Shown here one piece after another: positions 52,107 through 60,721 of a stretch of DNA of 64,000 nt (positions are counted from its first letter, which is position 1; every line of letters starts with the position of its first letter). Source of the DNA: Aquicoccus porphyridii (GTDB lineage Bacteria > Pseudomonadota > Alphaproteobacteria > Rhodobacterales > Rhodobacteraceae); the NCBI RefSeq assembly GCF_008369105.1, contig NZ_VINQ01000018.1:1-64000 (forward strand). Direction: 5' to 3'. The notes under the pieces are model-generated. The model was given only the letters and a program-made list of their open reading frames with translations. It was not told the DNA's origin and made no database searches. A program made the translations under genes and the position numbers.

Positions 52107-53987
52107 GTGATTCAGAAATTCCTTGGAGCGTTCATTGTCGCACTCGCAAGTGCGCTCGTCCTGTCCGGACCTGTCGCTGCGACGCCTGCCAAGGAGGCTC
52201 CATGGCTTCCCGAGGCGGCGGCCTACCGGCTGACTCTCTTCCTCGGAAATCTCGAACCGCTGCCTTGGGATGACGTCGGGACCGCCTGGGCCGAACCCTA
52301 CCGGGGTTCGGAATTCTCTGTTGGTGCATTGGCATGGCTGGACGGCAACAGCGACATCGGACCCGCCCCCCTTCTGGACGCCATCACTCGCGAAGACCGC
52401 CAGGCGGTCTTTGCCGAGGCGACGCGGCTGATCGCGCGCCGGATCGACGAGGAACTGGACCGAGCAGTCATGGCCGACGACCCTGCACGTGCGCAGCAGG
52501 CCGTGCGGACAGCCCGAGAACTCTATCGCTCGTTCGCGGACGGTATCGCGGCTGCTGATCCCGACGCTTCGAGACGCATCGGCCTCGCCTGGCTGGAACT
52601 CAACAGCAGCACAGGTTCCGCCGGTGTTCTTGGTGCTGGTGCCACACCCGCGAGTCGCAAAACCATGGAAGCCGCGCGCGAAGTCATCTCCCTCTATCTC
52701 GCCGAGAATTACCTCGTTGACGATTTCGCGCCGCGCCGGACGCTGAGCGCGCTGCCGGAAACTGTTGTCCTGAGTGGCCGCACCATCGAGGTGCCGCCTA
52801 GCCTGCCGCCGGGGTCTGACATCTTCGATCAGGATCCGCTGCCGCGCCTCGTCCTCAATTTCGAGGAGCAGGGCATCGACGAGACCGACCTGCCATTGGT
52901 GGCCTATGGCGACATGCTATTCGACAGCGCGCAAATCTTTGGCAATCCGGCGCAGGGTCTCGGGGTCGCTTGTTCGACCTGTCACAACCGATCGGACGTT
53001 AACCAGAGGCTTTTCATTCCGGGTGCGAGCCATCAACCAGGCGCGATCGATGTCGATGGCGCCTTCTTCAACCCGATCTTCAATGACCGGCGTGATGATC
53101 CGATTGACATCCCCAGCCTCCGTGGCCTGCGCTTCACCGGGCCCTACGGCCGCGATGGCCGCTTCGCCTCCTTGCGCGATTTCACCCGCAACGTCATCGT
53201 CAACGAGTTCGGCGGCGATGAACCGACGCCCTTCATGCTGGATGCTCTGCTCGCCTACATGCTCGAATTCGACTTCCTGCCCAACTCCATGCTGACACCG
53301 GATGGTCAGCTGACCGAAGCCGCTCCCGAGGCAGCGCAGCGCGGCGAAGCGATCTTCAATACACCCTTCGCGGCGCTCGGCGACCGTTCCTGCTCCAGCT
53401 GCCACGTCCCGGACACGAACTTCCTGGACCGGCAGGCCCATGATATCGGCTCGGTTGCGTTGGCCTACGATGGCGCCCGCACCGGTGCGATGGATACACC
53501 CACGCTGCTCGGCACCGTCTACACCGCGCCCTATTTCCACGACGGGTCGCTGCCGACCCTGGCCGCTGTCGTGGACTGGTTCGACGAATCGAAGTCGCTC
53601 GGCCTGACCGGAGCGGAACGGGCCGACCTGACGGCCTATCTGGAGACCGTGGGCGCAGCGGACGAGCCCTATGAGGCATTCGACGCCGAGAACACCGCCT
53701 TCCGGCTGGCATTCTCCGAACTGACGACCTTCGCCTCGACGCTTGATACGCTGCTGCCGCAGCGGGATGCAAAACATATCCTGCTGCTGACCGACACCGT
53801 GGCCGCGGACCTTTCGGCGGACGCCAGCACAATGTCGAACCTGGCTGCGCGGCCTGAAGTCTACGCGTTGGCCCAACGTCTGGCCGAGGTTGGTGACGCC
53901 GTTCGTACTGATGACTGGGTGGCTGCCGAAACAAGCTGGACCGCGTTCAAGTCCGAAGCCGACGCAATCGAAGAGAGGGCATTCTGA
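52107..53987 (+). CDS. Di-haem cytochrome c peroxidase-like protein with extra N-terminal domain
   Basis: 626 residues from a GTG with CGGAG 7 bases upstream; an in-frame TTG at 52089 lacks one. A signal peptide (FLGAFIVALASALVLSGPVAA) is followed by ~230 helical residues unlike standard peroxidases, then the DiHCCP/MauG-like region with haem sites CSTCH (289-293) and CSSCH (429-433), then a ~100-residue helical tail. Bacterial peroxidases are usually ~330 residues, so this one is nearly double. It may reduce peroxide or oxidise a protein or metal. Heads the MntR-linked operon. Confidence 0.78.
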   Translation: MIQKFLGAFIVALASALVLSGPVAATPAKEAPWLPEAAAYRLTLFLGNLEPLPWDDVGTAWAEPYRGSEFSVGALAWLDGNSDIGPAPLLDAITREDRQAVFAEATRLIARRIDEELDRAVMADDPARAQQAVRTARELYRSFADGIAAADPDASRRIGLAWLELNSSTGSAGVLGAGATPASRKTMEAAREVISLYLAENYLVDDFAPRRTLSALPETVVLSGRTIEVPPSLPPGSDIFDQDPLPRLVLNFEEQGIDETDLPLVAYGDMLFDSAQIFGNPAQGLGVACSTCHNRSDVNQRLFIPGASHQPGAIDVDGAFFNPIFNDRRDDPIDIPSLRGLRFTGPYGRDGRFASLRDFTRNVIVNEFGGDEPTPFMLDALLAYMLEFDFLPNSMLTPDGQLTEAAPEAAQRGEAIFNTPFAALGDRSCSSCHVPDTNFLDRQAHDIGSVALAYDGARTGAMDTPTLLGTVYTAPYFHDGSLPTLAAVVDWFDESKSLGLTGAERADLTAYLETVGAADEPYEAFDAENTAFRLAFSELTTFASTLDTLLPQRDAKHILLLTDTVAADLSADASTMSNLAARPEVYALAQRLAEVGDAVRTDDWVAAETSWTAFKSEADAIEERAF

Positions 53988-54862
53988 TGGCGATCCATAT
54001 GAACCGCAGAACGATGTTGGCGCTGGCCGCTGCGGGCGCAGTATCGCTCGCAACCCCGCTGGCCGCGCAGGACACTGCGTTGCGGCTGGCTTTCATCCCG
54101 CAGGAGAACCCCGAGAAGCTCCTGGGCGACATAGAGGCCATCAGCGGCTGGCTGGCCAGTGAGATCGGCGTCCCCGTCGAAGGGTTCGTCACCATCGACC
54201 ATGCGGCGGCGGTCGAGGCGCTGAGAAACGGCGACGCCGACATCTCCTTCATGGGCGCCCTGCCCTTCGTTCTGGCCGAGGCCGAGATCGGCGCGGTGCC
54301 GCTTCTCTCCGAGGTCTACCGCGACGCGCCGAGTTATACGGGACGCATTTTCGTGCGTCGCGACAGTGGCATCGGCGCGCTTGCAGACCTGCGCGGACGC
54401 GACATCGCATTCGCCGATCCGATCTCGGAATCGGGCTATCTCTACCCGCTCGCCGAATTCGTCGAGGCTCGGCTGATCGACGGCCCAGGCGCGGCGGAGG
54501 CATTCTTCGGCCGCGTCTTCTTCGCAGGCGGCTATCAGCAGGCCATGCAGGCGATGGCCGAAGGTCTGGTCGACGCTGCGGGTGCCAGCCAGTATGCCGA
54601 CCTGCTCCTGACGCCGCAGCAGCAAGCACAGGTGACATGGATCGCGGAAAGCCCGCCAATCCCCAGCCATGTCGTGATCGCGCGACCCGGGTTGGATGCC
54701 GAGGTGCAAGACCGCTTCACCAACGCGATGCTGCGGCTCAACGAGCCCGAGAACCGCGACAAGCTGCGCTATCTCTACGGGCCGGACGGCTATGTCAGGG
54801 CCGACCCTGCCGCCTATGACGGCGTGCGCGACATGGCACGGCGATATGGGCTCCTGGAATGA
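53987..54862 (+). CDS. PhnD-like periplasmic binding protein of ABC transporter
   Basis: 291 residues with a twin-arginine-like signal (NRRTMLALAAAGAVSLATPLAAQ). The domain (LRLAFIPQENPEKLLGDIEAISGWLASEIGVPVE, ADISFMGALPFVLA, GRDIAFADPISESGYLYP) belongs to the phosphonate/phosphite-type binding family. Ligand not evident; these can also bind other oxyanions or small organics. ATG overlaps the peroxidase stop (TGATG). Confidence 0.8.
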   Translation: MAIHMNRRTMLALAAAGAVSLATPLAAQDTALRLAFIPQENPEKLLGDIEAISGWLASEIGVPVEGFVTIDHAAAVEALRNGDADISFMGALPFVLAEAEIGAVPLLSEVYRDAPSYTGRIFVRRDSGIGALADLRGRDIAFADPISESGYLYPLAEFVEARLIDGPGAAEAFFGRVFFAGGYQQAMQAMAEGLVDAAGASQYADLLLTPQQQAQVTWIAESPPIPSHVVIARPGLDAEVQDRFTNAMLRLNEPENRDKLRYLYGPDGYVRADPAAYDGVRDMARRYGLLE

Positions 54863-55641
54863 CCACCGCCATCCGGATCGACGACCTGAACTTTGCCCAT
54901 CCGGGCGGGAGTGTTCCGGCGCTGGAGCGAGTCTCGCTTACGATTTCGACCGGCGAAAGCGTCGCTTTGCTCGGCCCGTCCGGGGCAGGAAAAACAACGC
55001 TGCTGGCATTGCTCGATGGCAGGCTCCACGGCTGGCGCGGGCGCGTTTCAGTCTTGGGTGCGCCGCTCGATCCAGACCAACCGCCGCCGCGCGCAAGCCG
55101 ACCTGATACCGGTTTCGTATTTCAGGAATTCGCCTTGGTCGAACGCTCCACGGTTCTGCGCAACGTGCTCAACGGCCGCCTAGGCCGGATGGCGCCCCTG
55201 CGCGCCCTGCTGGGGTCGCCAAGGCCACATGATCTCGACATTGCGCGCACAGCCCTCACTGATTGCGGCATTGCCGATCTCGCCGAACGCCGGGTCGACA
55301 GTCTCAGCGGCGGCCAGCGGCAGCGCGTGGCCATTGCGCGGTGTCTCGCGCAGGAGCCACGGCTGATCCTCGCCGACGAGCCGGTGAGCAACCTCGACCC
55401 CACCCGCGCTGGGGAGGTCTTGGCGCTGCTGACCGGGGCGGCGCAAGCGCGCGGCGCAACGGCGCTGTTTTCCTCGCACCAGCCCGACCTGGCGCGGCGT
55501 TTCGCGCAGCGCATCATCGGCATGCGGAACGGGCGGATCGTGTTCGATGTGCCGACATCCGAGTTGCAGGACGAGGCGACGGCGGCTCTCTACCGGGAGG
55601 CAGAGCCGATGCCCGGTTCCGGCCTCCGGGCGGTGTCCTGA
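54859..55641 (+). CDS. PhnC-like ABC transporter ATPase
   Basis: 260 residues: Walker A GPSGAGKT, Q-loop in FVFQEFALVERSTVLRNV, signature LSGGQRQRV, Walker B LILADEPVSNLDP and H-loop SSHQPDL. The VERSTVLRNVLNGRLG stretch is typical of PhnC importers. ATGA overlap with the binding protein gene; a shared TGATG with the permease. Confidence 0.88.
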   Translation: MTTAIRIDDLNFAHPGGSVPALERVSLTISTGESVALLGPSGAGKTTLLALLDGRLHGWRGRVSVLGAPLDPDQPPPRASRPDTGFVFQEFALVERSTVLRNVLNGRLGRMAPLRALLGSPRPHDLDIARTALTDCGIADLAERRVDSLSGGQRQRVAIARCLAQEPRLILADEPVSNLDPTRAGEVLALLTGAAQARGATALFSSHQPDLARRFAQRIIGMRNGRIVFDVPTSELQDEATAALYREAEPMPGSGLRAVS

Positions 55642-56399
55642 TGGGCCACCGCAGGTTCGGCGGCTTCGCGACCAGCACCCTGATCGCAGGCGCAATCCTC
55701 TGGTCCTTCGCCACGACCGATGTCGAGTTGTCGCGTCTCGTTTCGGCCGGTCCGCGGATCGCTGACTTTCTCGGGCGGATGTTCCCGCCCGATCCGACAG
55801 TGATGGCCGAGATCAGGAAGGGCAGCGCGGAAACGCTGAGAATAGCGATCCTCGGTTCCCTCGGCGCTGTGATCCTGTCGATCCCTCTGGCCATCCTCGC
55901 CTCCGAGACCATGGTCTCGCGCATGGTGTTCGGCCCTGTGCGCGCGCTGCTGGCCTTTATCCGGGCCGTGCCGCTGATCCTCGTGGCCATGCTTATGGTG
56001 GGCGCTGTCGGGCTCGGGCCGCTGCCCGGCATCATCGCGGTCGCCTTTCATGCAACGGGGATGCTCGCCAAGTTCTATGCCGAGGCGATCGACGGCGTGT
56101 CCCGCGCGCCGATCGCAGCACTGGAAAGCGCCGGCGCCGGACCGCTCGTGCGGCTCAGGCATGCGATCTGGCCGCAGATGGCCCCAGTCATTGCCCGCGA
56201 CACGATTTTCCGGTTCGAACTGAACCTGCGCGAGTCGCTGATCCTCGGCATCGTCGGCGCGGGTGGGATCGGCTTCTACATCCAGACCTACGTGAGATCC
56301 TTCCAGTATGATAAGGCCGCCAGCGTCACGATTGCGGTCGTCGTCATGGTCATGGCCATTGAGGCGATCAACGTCGCACTGCGGCGCCGCTTCACCTGA
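55641..56399 (+). CDS. PhnE-like ABC transporter permease
   Basis: 252 residues with about six membrane segments and the EAA-type loop (ALESAGAGPLVRLRHAIWPQMAPVI). The region ESLILGIVGAGGIGFYIQTYVRSFQYDKA is characteristic of PhnE permeases. It completes a one-binding-protein, one-permease, one-ATPase importer and ends three bases before the convergent L,D-transpeptidase gene. Confidence 0.87.
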   Translation: MGHRRFGGFATSTLIAGAILWSFATTDVELSRLVSAGPRIADFLGRMFPPDPTVMAEIRKGSAETLRIAILGSLGAVILSIPLAILASETMVSRMVFGPVRALLAFIRAVPLILVAMLMVGAVGLGPLPGIIAVAFHATGMLAKFYAEAIDGVSRAPIAALESAGAGPLVRLRHAIWPQMAPVIARDTIFRFELNLRESLILGIVGAGGIGFYIQTYVRSFQYDKAASVTIAVVVMVMAIEAINVALRRRFT

Positions 56400-56402
56400 T
56401 CC

Positions 56403-56915
56403 TTAGGCGTAAATGTCGATCGGTGTCCCGTCCCTGACCATGGCATAGATTTCCTCGATCTGGCGGTCAGTGACGGCGATGCAGCCTGCCGTCCAGTCGC
56501 GGACATTCATTGGGTCGATCCCCTTGCGCGGTCCTCCGTGGATGAAAATGTCGCCACCGGGCGACTTTCCTTGAGCCTGCGCAAAAGCGATGTCTGCCGC
56601 GTTGGGATATGAGATGCCAATCGACAGGTGAAAGAGGCTCTCCGGGTTGCGCCGATCAATCACGTAGGAGCCCTCCGGCGTACGGCCGTCCCCCTCGAAC
56701 TGCTTGTGACCTTCGGGCGCGAAGCCTAATCCGATGGGATAGGTCCGCAAGACGTCATCCACCCCGTCCAGAACCAGAAACCGCTGTGCCTTATACATGC
56801 GTAGCCGGGTCACTTCGGGTCCGTTGTAAGACCGGAACTTGCTGGCACAACCTGACAGGAAGGAGGCCAATCCGCCCATCAAAAAGGCGCGCCGTGGAAA
56901 TCTGGTGTTTGTCAC
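56403..56915 (-). CDS. L,D-transpeptidase (YkuD) lipoprotein
   Basis: 170 residues with a lipobox (ASFLSGC, Cys about 23) and a YkuD domain ending in the catalytic motif IHGGPRKGIDPMNVRDWTAGCIAVTD. It forms 3-3 cross-links in the wall or anchors proteins to it. Convergent with the permease and not obviously linked to a MerR-type promoter; the gap to the ATPase gene upstream is only 63 bases, so it may be cotranscribed with it. Confidence 0.88.
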   Translation of the reverse strand: MTNTRFPRRAFLMGGLASFLSGCASKFRSYNGPEVTRLRMYKAQRFLVLDGVDDVLRTYPIGLGFAPEGHKQFEGDGRTPEGSYVIDRRNPESLFHLSIGISYPNAADIAFAQAQGKSPGGDIFIHGGPRKGIDPMNVRDWTAGCIAVTDRQIEEIYAMVRDGTPIDIYA

Positions 56916-56978
56916 TGCTCGACGCCCCTTTTTGCGAGGTCTGTTGGTGCCAGAGGTTACTCTACCGAAGACGTCGGA

Positions 56979-59375
56979 TCAATGACCGTGCGCCAGTGCT
57001 CCCTTCGCCATCTGCTCGCCCACCGGTTCACCGCCCGAAGGCCCGTCCTTGATCCGATGGCCGTTCAAAAGCCGCAGCGCATTGGCGACCACCAACAGGG
57101 AAACGCCTACATCCGCAGCGATGGCGCCCCACATCGAGGCCATCCCGAACGCGGTCAGCCCGACGAACAGCGCCTTTGTTGCCAGCGATATACCGATATT
57201 CTGGTGGATAATCGTCATTGTCCGCCGAGAGTGAGTAATCAGCCACGGCACTCGAGCCAGATCGTCGGTCATCAGTGCAATATCTGCCGTTTCGATCGCC
57301 GCATCCGATCCGACAGCCCCCATGGCAATGGCATAATGCGCGCGCGCCATTGCGGGCGCGTCGTTCACGCCGTCGCCGATCATCGCCACCATATCGTGGC
57401 ATTCCACCAGTTCCTCGATGGCCTTCACCTTGTCTTCTGGCAAGAGTTCGGCGCGCACCTCGTCAATGCCGACCTCGGCCGCCACCGCACGTGCGGTGCG
57501 TTCGTTGTCGCCCGTCAACATCACGATTGTCTTCACACCCTGCGCGTGCAGACGCGCAACGATACCCTTTGCATCGGGGCGAATGCGGTCACGAAGCTCC
57601 AGCACGCCGGTCACGCCGGTCTCGTCACCCACGGCAACCAGGGTGCTGCCTGCCCCTTCGATCCGGTCCCGAAGATCCGCCGGAATGGCATTGCTGAAAC
57701 CTTTCTCTTGGGCAAACCGATCTGATCCGAGCCAGATCGCGCGCCGGTCGGCGCGTCCTTCGAGCCCGCGCCCAGGCACGGTCCGCGTGTCCTCTGCGGC
57801 AGACACGGAAACACCATCGCTTTCTGCGCGCGCGAGGATGGCGCGTGCCAGCGGGTGCGAGGACCGCGCCTCCAGACTGGCTGCCAGCGTGATGATTTCG
57901 CGAGCGGAGGCTTCACCCAGCGGGTGAACCGCCGCCACCTCAGGCTCGCCCATGGTGATCGTTCCCGTCTTGTCCATCGCCAGCGCTGTGGTGCGCCCTG
58001 GCGCTTCGACATAAGCGCCGCCCTTGATGAGCACCCCTGCTCGCGCCGAAGCGGCCAGCGCTGCTACAATGGACACCGGCGTAGAAATGACCAGTGCGCA
58101 AGGACATGCGATGACAAGAAGGACCAGCGCATTGTAGAACCAATAGTCCCAGGCGCCGCCGAGCAAGAGTGGCGGCACCACCGCGATGGTGATCGCCACC
58201 GCCATCACGATGGGTGTATAAATGCGCGCGAATTTCGCCACCCATTGCTCGACCGGCGCGCGGCGGGCATGGGCATCACCGACCAGACGGATGATCTTGG
58301 CCAACACTGTGTCGGAAGCTGCCTTGGTCGCTCGTACCGTCAGTGTGCCTTCGCCGTTGATCGTGCCGGCATAGACCTCATCGCCCGGCTCCTTTGGCAC
58401 GAGCGCGCTTTCTCCGGTAATGGGAGCCTGATCGACGGCTCCCGCCCCCTCCACCACTTCACCGTCGAGGGGGATGCGGTCGCCGCCGCGCACAATGAAG
58501 CGATCGTTCACGGCGACCTCTGCCGCAGGCACATCGGTTTCGCTGCCATCTGATCGGATCACCCGAGCTGTCGGCGGCGCCAGATCCAGCAAGGCCGATA
58601 CCGCGTTGCGGGCCCGCCCCACACTCCAGCTCTCAAGGTAAAGCGAAAGTGAGAAGAAAAACGCAACCGTCGCGGCCTCGAAGAATTCGCCCAGCCCGAT
58701 GGCACCCGCCACTGCGACCACCATCAACAAGTTCATGTCAGGGGAAAACCGTCGCGCGGAAGACCAAGCCTTGGGCGCGACCAGCCAGACCCCGAAGAGA
58801 ATTGCCACCGCGAATAACCCTGCTTCCGCGAGTGGCATCGGCATTTCTCCGTGCCCTGCGAATAGCCCGAGCGCACCACCCATGCCGGTTTCGACGATGT
58901 GGTAGAGAAAACCTGCCACCCAGAAGCCGCCGCTGAGCGCGGTAAACCGCTTTTGACGTGCCAGATGCGCGGCCTGATTCTCTGCTGCGTTGTCGGCGTC
59001 CCACGGTTTTGCGCTCATGCCGGTACTCGCGACCAGTTGCGAAATCTCGTTGTCCGAAATCCCGACTGCGGTATCCAGAATTGTCATCCGCCCATTGATG
59101 ACATCGAACGCCAGATGCTCAGTCCCGCCGACTTTTGGACCGACCACCCTATTCAGGATTGCCACCTCTTCGGCACAATCCAGACCGGAAACTTGAAAAC
59201 TTCGCCCATTCGACGGGATGGATTCTGCCGGTCCCGTGTTGGCTCCAGCACCGCAGCACGCAGCACCATCTCCATGAGAGTAGCGAGCTACGCTCGCATG
59301 TTTGTGATCATCAACATGATCGTGACTGCAGTCAGAGCTGTGCTTGTGGTCGTGGCGGTGGCCATTGGAAGACAT
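56979..59375 (-). CDS. P1B-type Zn/Cd/Pb-exporting ATPase (ZntA/CadA-like)
   Basis: 798 residues. A His-rich N-terminus (HRHDHKHSSDCSHDHVDDHKH) precedes a metal-binding domain (VSGLDCAEEVAIL), then the transmembrane CPC motif (VIACPCALVIS), phosphorylation site DKTGTITMGE, hinge TGDNERTARAVAAEVGIDEV and GDGVNDAPAMA. DCAEE and the CPC type fit divalent soft-metal export rather than copper. A MerR-type promoter lies 34 bases upstream. Confidence 0.93.
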   Translation of the reverse strand: MSSNGHRHDHKHSSDCSHDHVDDHKHASVARYSHGDGAACCGAGANTGPAESIPSNGRSFQVSGLDCAEEVAILNRVVGPKVGGTEHLAFDVINGRMTILDTAVGISDNEISQLVASTGMSAKPWDADNAAENQAAHLARQKRFTALSGGFWVAGFLYHIVETGMGGALGLFAGHGEMPMPLAEAGLFAVAILFGVWLVAPKAWSSARRFSPDMNLLMVVAVAGAIGLGEFFEAATVAFFFSLSLYLESWSVGRARNAVSALLDLAPPTARVIRSDGSETDVPAAEVAVNDRFIVRGGDRIPLDGEVVEGAGAVDQAPITGESALVPKEPGDEVYAGTINGEGTLTVRATKAASDTVLAKIIRLVGDAHARRAPVEQWVAKFARIYTPIVMAVAITIAVVPPLLLGGAWDYWFYNALVLLVIACPCALVISTPVSIVAALAASARAGVLIKGGAYVEAPGRTTALAMDKTGTITMGEPEVAAVHPLGEASAREIITLAASLEARSSHPLARAILARAESDGVSVSAAEDTRTVPGRGLEGRADRRAIWLGSDRFAQEKGFSNAIPADLRDRIEGAGSTLVAVGDETGVTGVLELRDRIRPDAKGIVARLHAQGVKTIVMLTGDNERTARAVAAEVGIDEVRAELLPEDKVKAIEELVECHDMVAMIGDGVNDAPAMARAHYAIAMGAVGSDAAIETADIALMTDDLARVPWLITHSRRTMTIIHQNIGISLATKALFVGLTAFGMASMWGAIAADVGVSLLVVANALRLLNGHRIKDGPSGGEPVGEQMAKGALAHGH

Positions 59376-59408
59376 GGGATTGACCTCGGGATTCGTTCAT
59401 TCCACATT

Positions 59409-59439
59409 GAGATAGCCCCTACAGTAACTAGAGCTTCAA
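59409..59439 (-). promoter_or_regulatory. MerR-type promoter for the P-type ATPase
   Basis: Minus strand: -35 TTGAAG, 19-base spacer CTCTAGTTACTGTAGGGGC with a dyad, -10 TATCTC. This is the site closest to known ZntR/CadR/PbrR targets in sequence and in the gene it controls. Confidence 0.78.
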
Positions 59440-59544
59440 GAGCTAAAACAGAAACTTGGTCAAGTAAGGACACCGATCTGCGGAACCTTGAAACGCGTTG
59501 CCAAGTCTGTGGACGCGGCTGACCTGCCAAAAAGTGAGATAGAT

Positions 59545-59814
59545 ATGCTTCAAAAATATGCGGTGATCATGGTTGCAACATTGGCCCTGGCTGGCTGTGC
59601 GGTACCTCCGAAGGAAGACAACGATCCATTCAGGGTCGGGAATATTCCAGAATCTGTCGCAGCCCTCGCTGCACCCGACCAGGATCTCAACACGGCACGG
59701 CTACGTCCCGAAGATAATTGCTATTGGTATGCGCATAGTGGGCCTGTGGAAACGACCTTGGTCCCGTTGCGATCGGCAGGCGGCAATCCCATCTGCGTCG
59801 CGCGCCAATCCTGA
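59545..59814 (+). CDS. Small lipoprotein, function unknown
   Basis: 89 residues from the ATG at 59545; a longer in-frame start at 59488 adds a leader incompatible with the lipoprotein signal. Lipobox ALAGC (Cys about 17) after KYAVIMVATLALA. The mature part has two cysteines (DNCYWY, NPICVA). Divergent from the ATPase gene, convergent with the second L,D-transpeptidase. A client for the lspA-lnt pair is conceivable. Confidence 0.65.
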   Translation: MLQKYAVIMVATLALAGCAVPPKEDNDPFRVGNIPESVAALAAPDQDLNTARLRPEDNCYWYAHSGPVETTLVPLRSAGGNPICVARQS

Positions 59815-59853
59815 TTGACGCGTCCAAGCGTCGGATTGACGGCGCGGCTTGGG

Positions 59854-60519
59854 TCAACTCTGCGGAGTCACGCTGTCCTCGGCCGAATATAGGAACGCCA
59901 TCGAGCCAATCTCCACATTCGGATACAGATCGTTTATGTGCGCCATGACCATCCGGACGCAACCGGAACTTGCTCGGCCGCCGATGCTTCGCGGCTGTGG
60001 TGTACCATGGATGCGCAGATAGGTGTCTCGGTCCCCGACAAAGAGATAAAGCGCCCGTGACCCGAGCGCGTTCTCAGGTCCGGGTTCCATACCGTCAGCG
60101 ATATCGGCGTAGAGCTCCGGGTCGCGGTCAATCATGTTCTGTGTTGGCTGCCAATGCGGCCACCTGACCTTGCGCTTGATCGTGTAGACACCCGGCTCAT
60201 AAAGTTTGCCACGAGCAATCGCTACGCCATAGCGCATCGCCGTTCCGCCTTCCTCGATATGGTAAAGATAGCGCGCAACAGCATCGACATGGATGTCACC
60301 GGCCACAAGACCATCTTTAGCTACAACCCGCTGCGGCAGAAAGCGCGGATGCAGGCCCCACGGGTTTGATGTGGCTGGATTATAGCCCGGCGGTGTAACC
60401 TGTGCATCCCAAGCAGCCTTTTCCGCTTCAGTGGGCCAGGTGTCAGCGAGGAGCGGACTCGAGATAGACGCCGAGAACAATGCGGTAGTCGTCTGGATGA
60501 AGTGTCGTCTTGTCAGCAT
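59854..60519 (-). CDS. L,D-transpeptidase (YkuD family)
   Basis: 221 residues with a signal peptide (RRHFIQTTTALFSASISSPLLA). The YkuD domain ends in RIHGTPQPRSIGGRASSGCVRM with catalytic His and Cys; IHVDAVARYLYHIEEGGTAMRYGVAIAR marks its N-terminal strand. It cross-links peptidoglycan in the periplasm. A MerR-type promoter lies about 60 bases upstream, which would put wall cross-linking under metal control. Confidence 0.88.
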   Translation of the reverse strand: MLTRRHFIQTTTALFSASISSPLLADTWPTEAEKAAWDAQVTPPGYNPATSNPWGLHPRFLPQRVVAKDGLVAGDIHVDAVARYLYHIEEGGTAMRYGVAIARGKLYEPGVYTIKRKVRWPHWQPTQNMIDRDPELYADIADGMEPGPENALGSRALYLFVGDRDTYLRIHGTPQPRSIGGRASSGCVRMVMAHINDLYPNVEIGSMAFLYSAEDSVTPQS

Positions 60520-60577
60520 GTATCGTGCTCCGCGCAGTTTCTATTTCGGTGTCGGATCTGTCAGATCGATTTGCTCC

Positions 60578-60608
60578 ACGCTAAAACGTCTAGCAACTAG
60601 AGGTTCAA
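60578..60608 (-). promoter_or_regulatory. MerR-type promoter for L,D-transpeptidase
   Basis: Minus strand: -35 TTGAAC, 19-base spacer CTCTAGTTGCTAGACGTTT, -10 TAGCGT. The -10 is the weakest of the set but the -35 and the first ten spacer bases match the ATPase promoter closely. Confidence 0.6.
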
Positions 60609-60721
60609 GGGTTAAATTTTCACTTAACCGCGAGAAGCAGAGGGTTGAATAGCGATTTCAATGCTAGACGTTCACGCGCCAACTGGGTCAGCAAAGGGCT
60701 AAATCCAAAAAGGCTTCTCTA

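Noticed and set aside
52917-54053. 378-residue minus-strand open frame
   Set aside because: Antisense to the haem-binding peroxidase gene; no signal, domain or ribosome site.
53861-54709. 282-residue minus-strand open frame
   Set aside because: Antisense to the PhnD-like gene, which has a signal peptide and clear family motifs.
59815-59853. GACGC/GCGTC hairpin between convergent genes as a terminator
   Set aside because: The stem is only five bases and no T-run follows on either strand.
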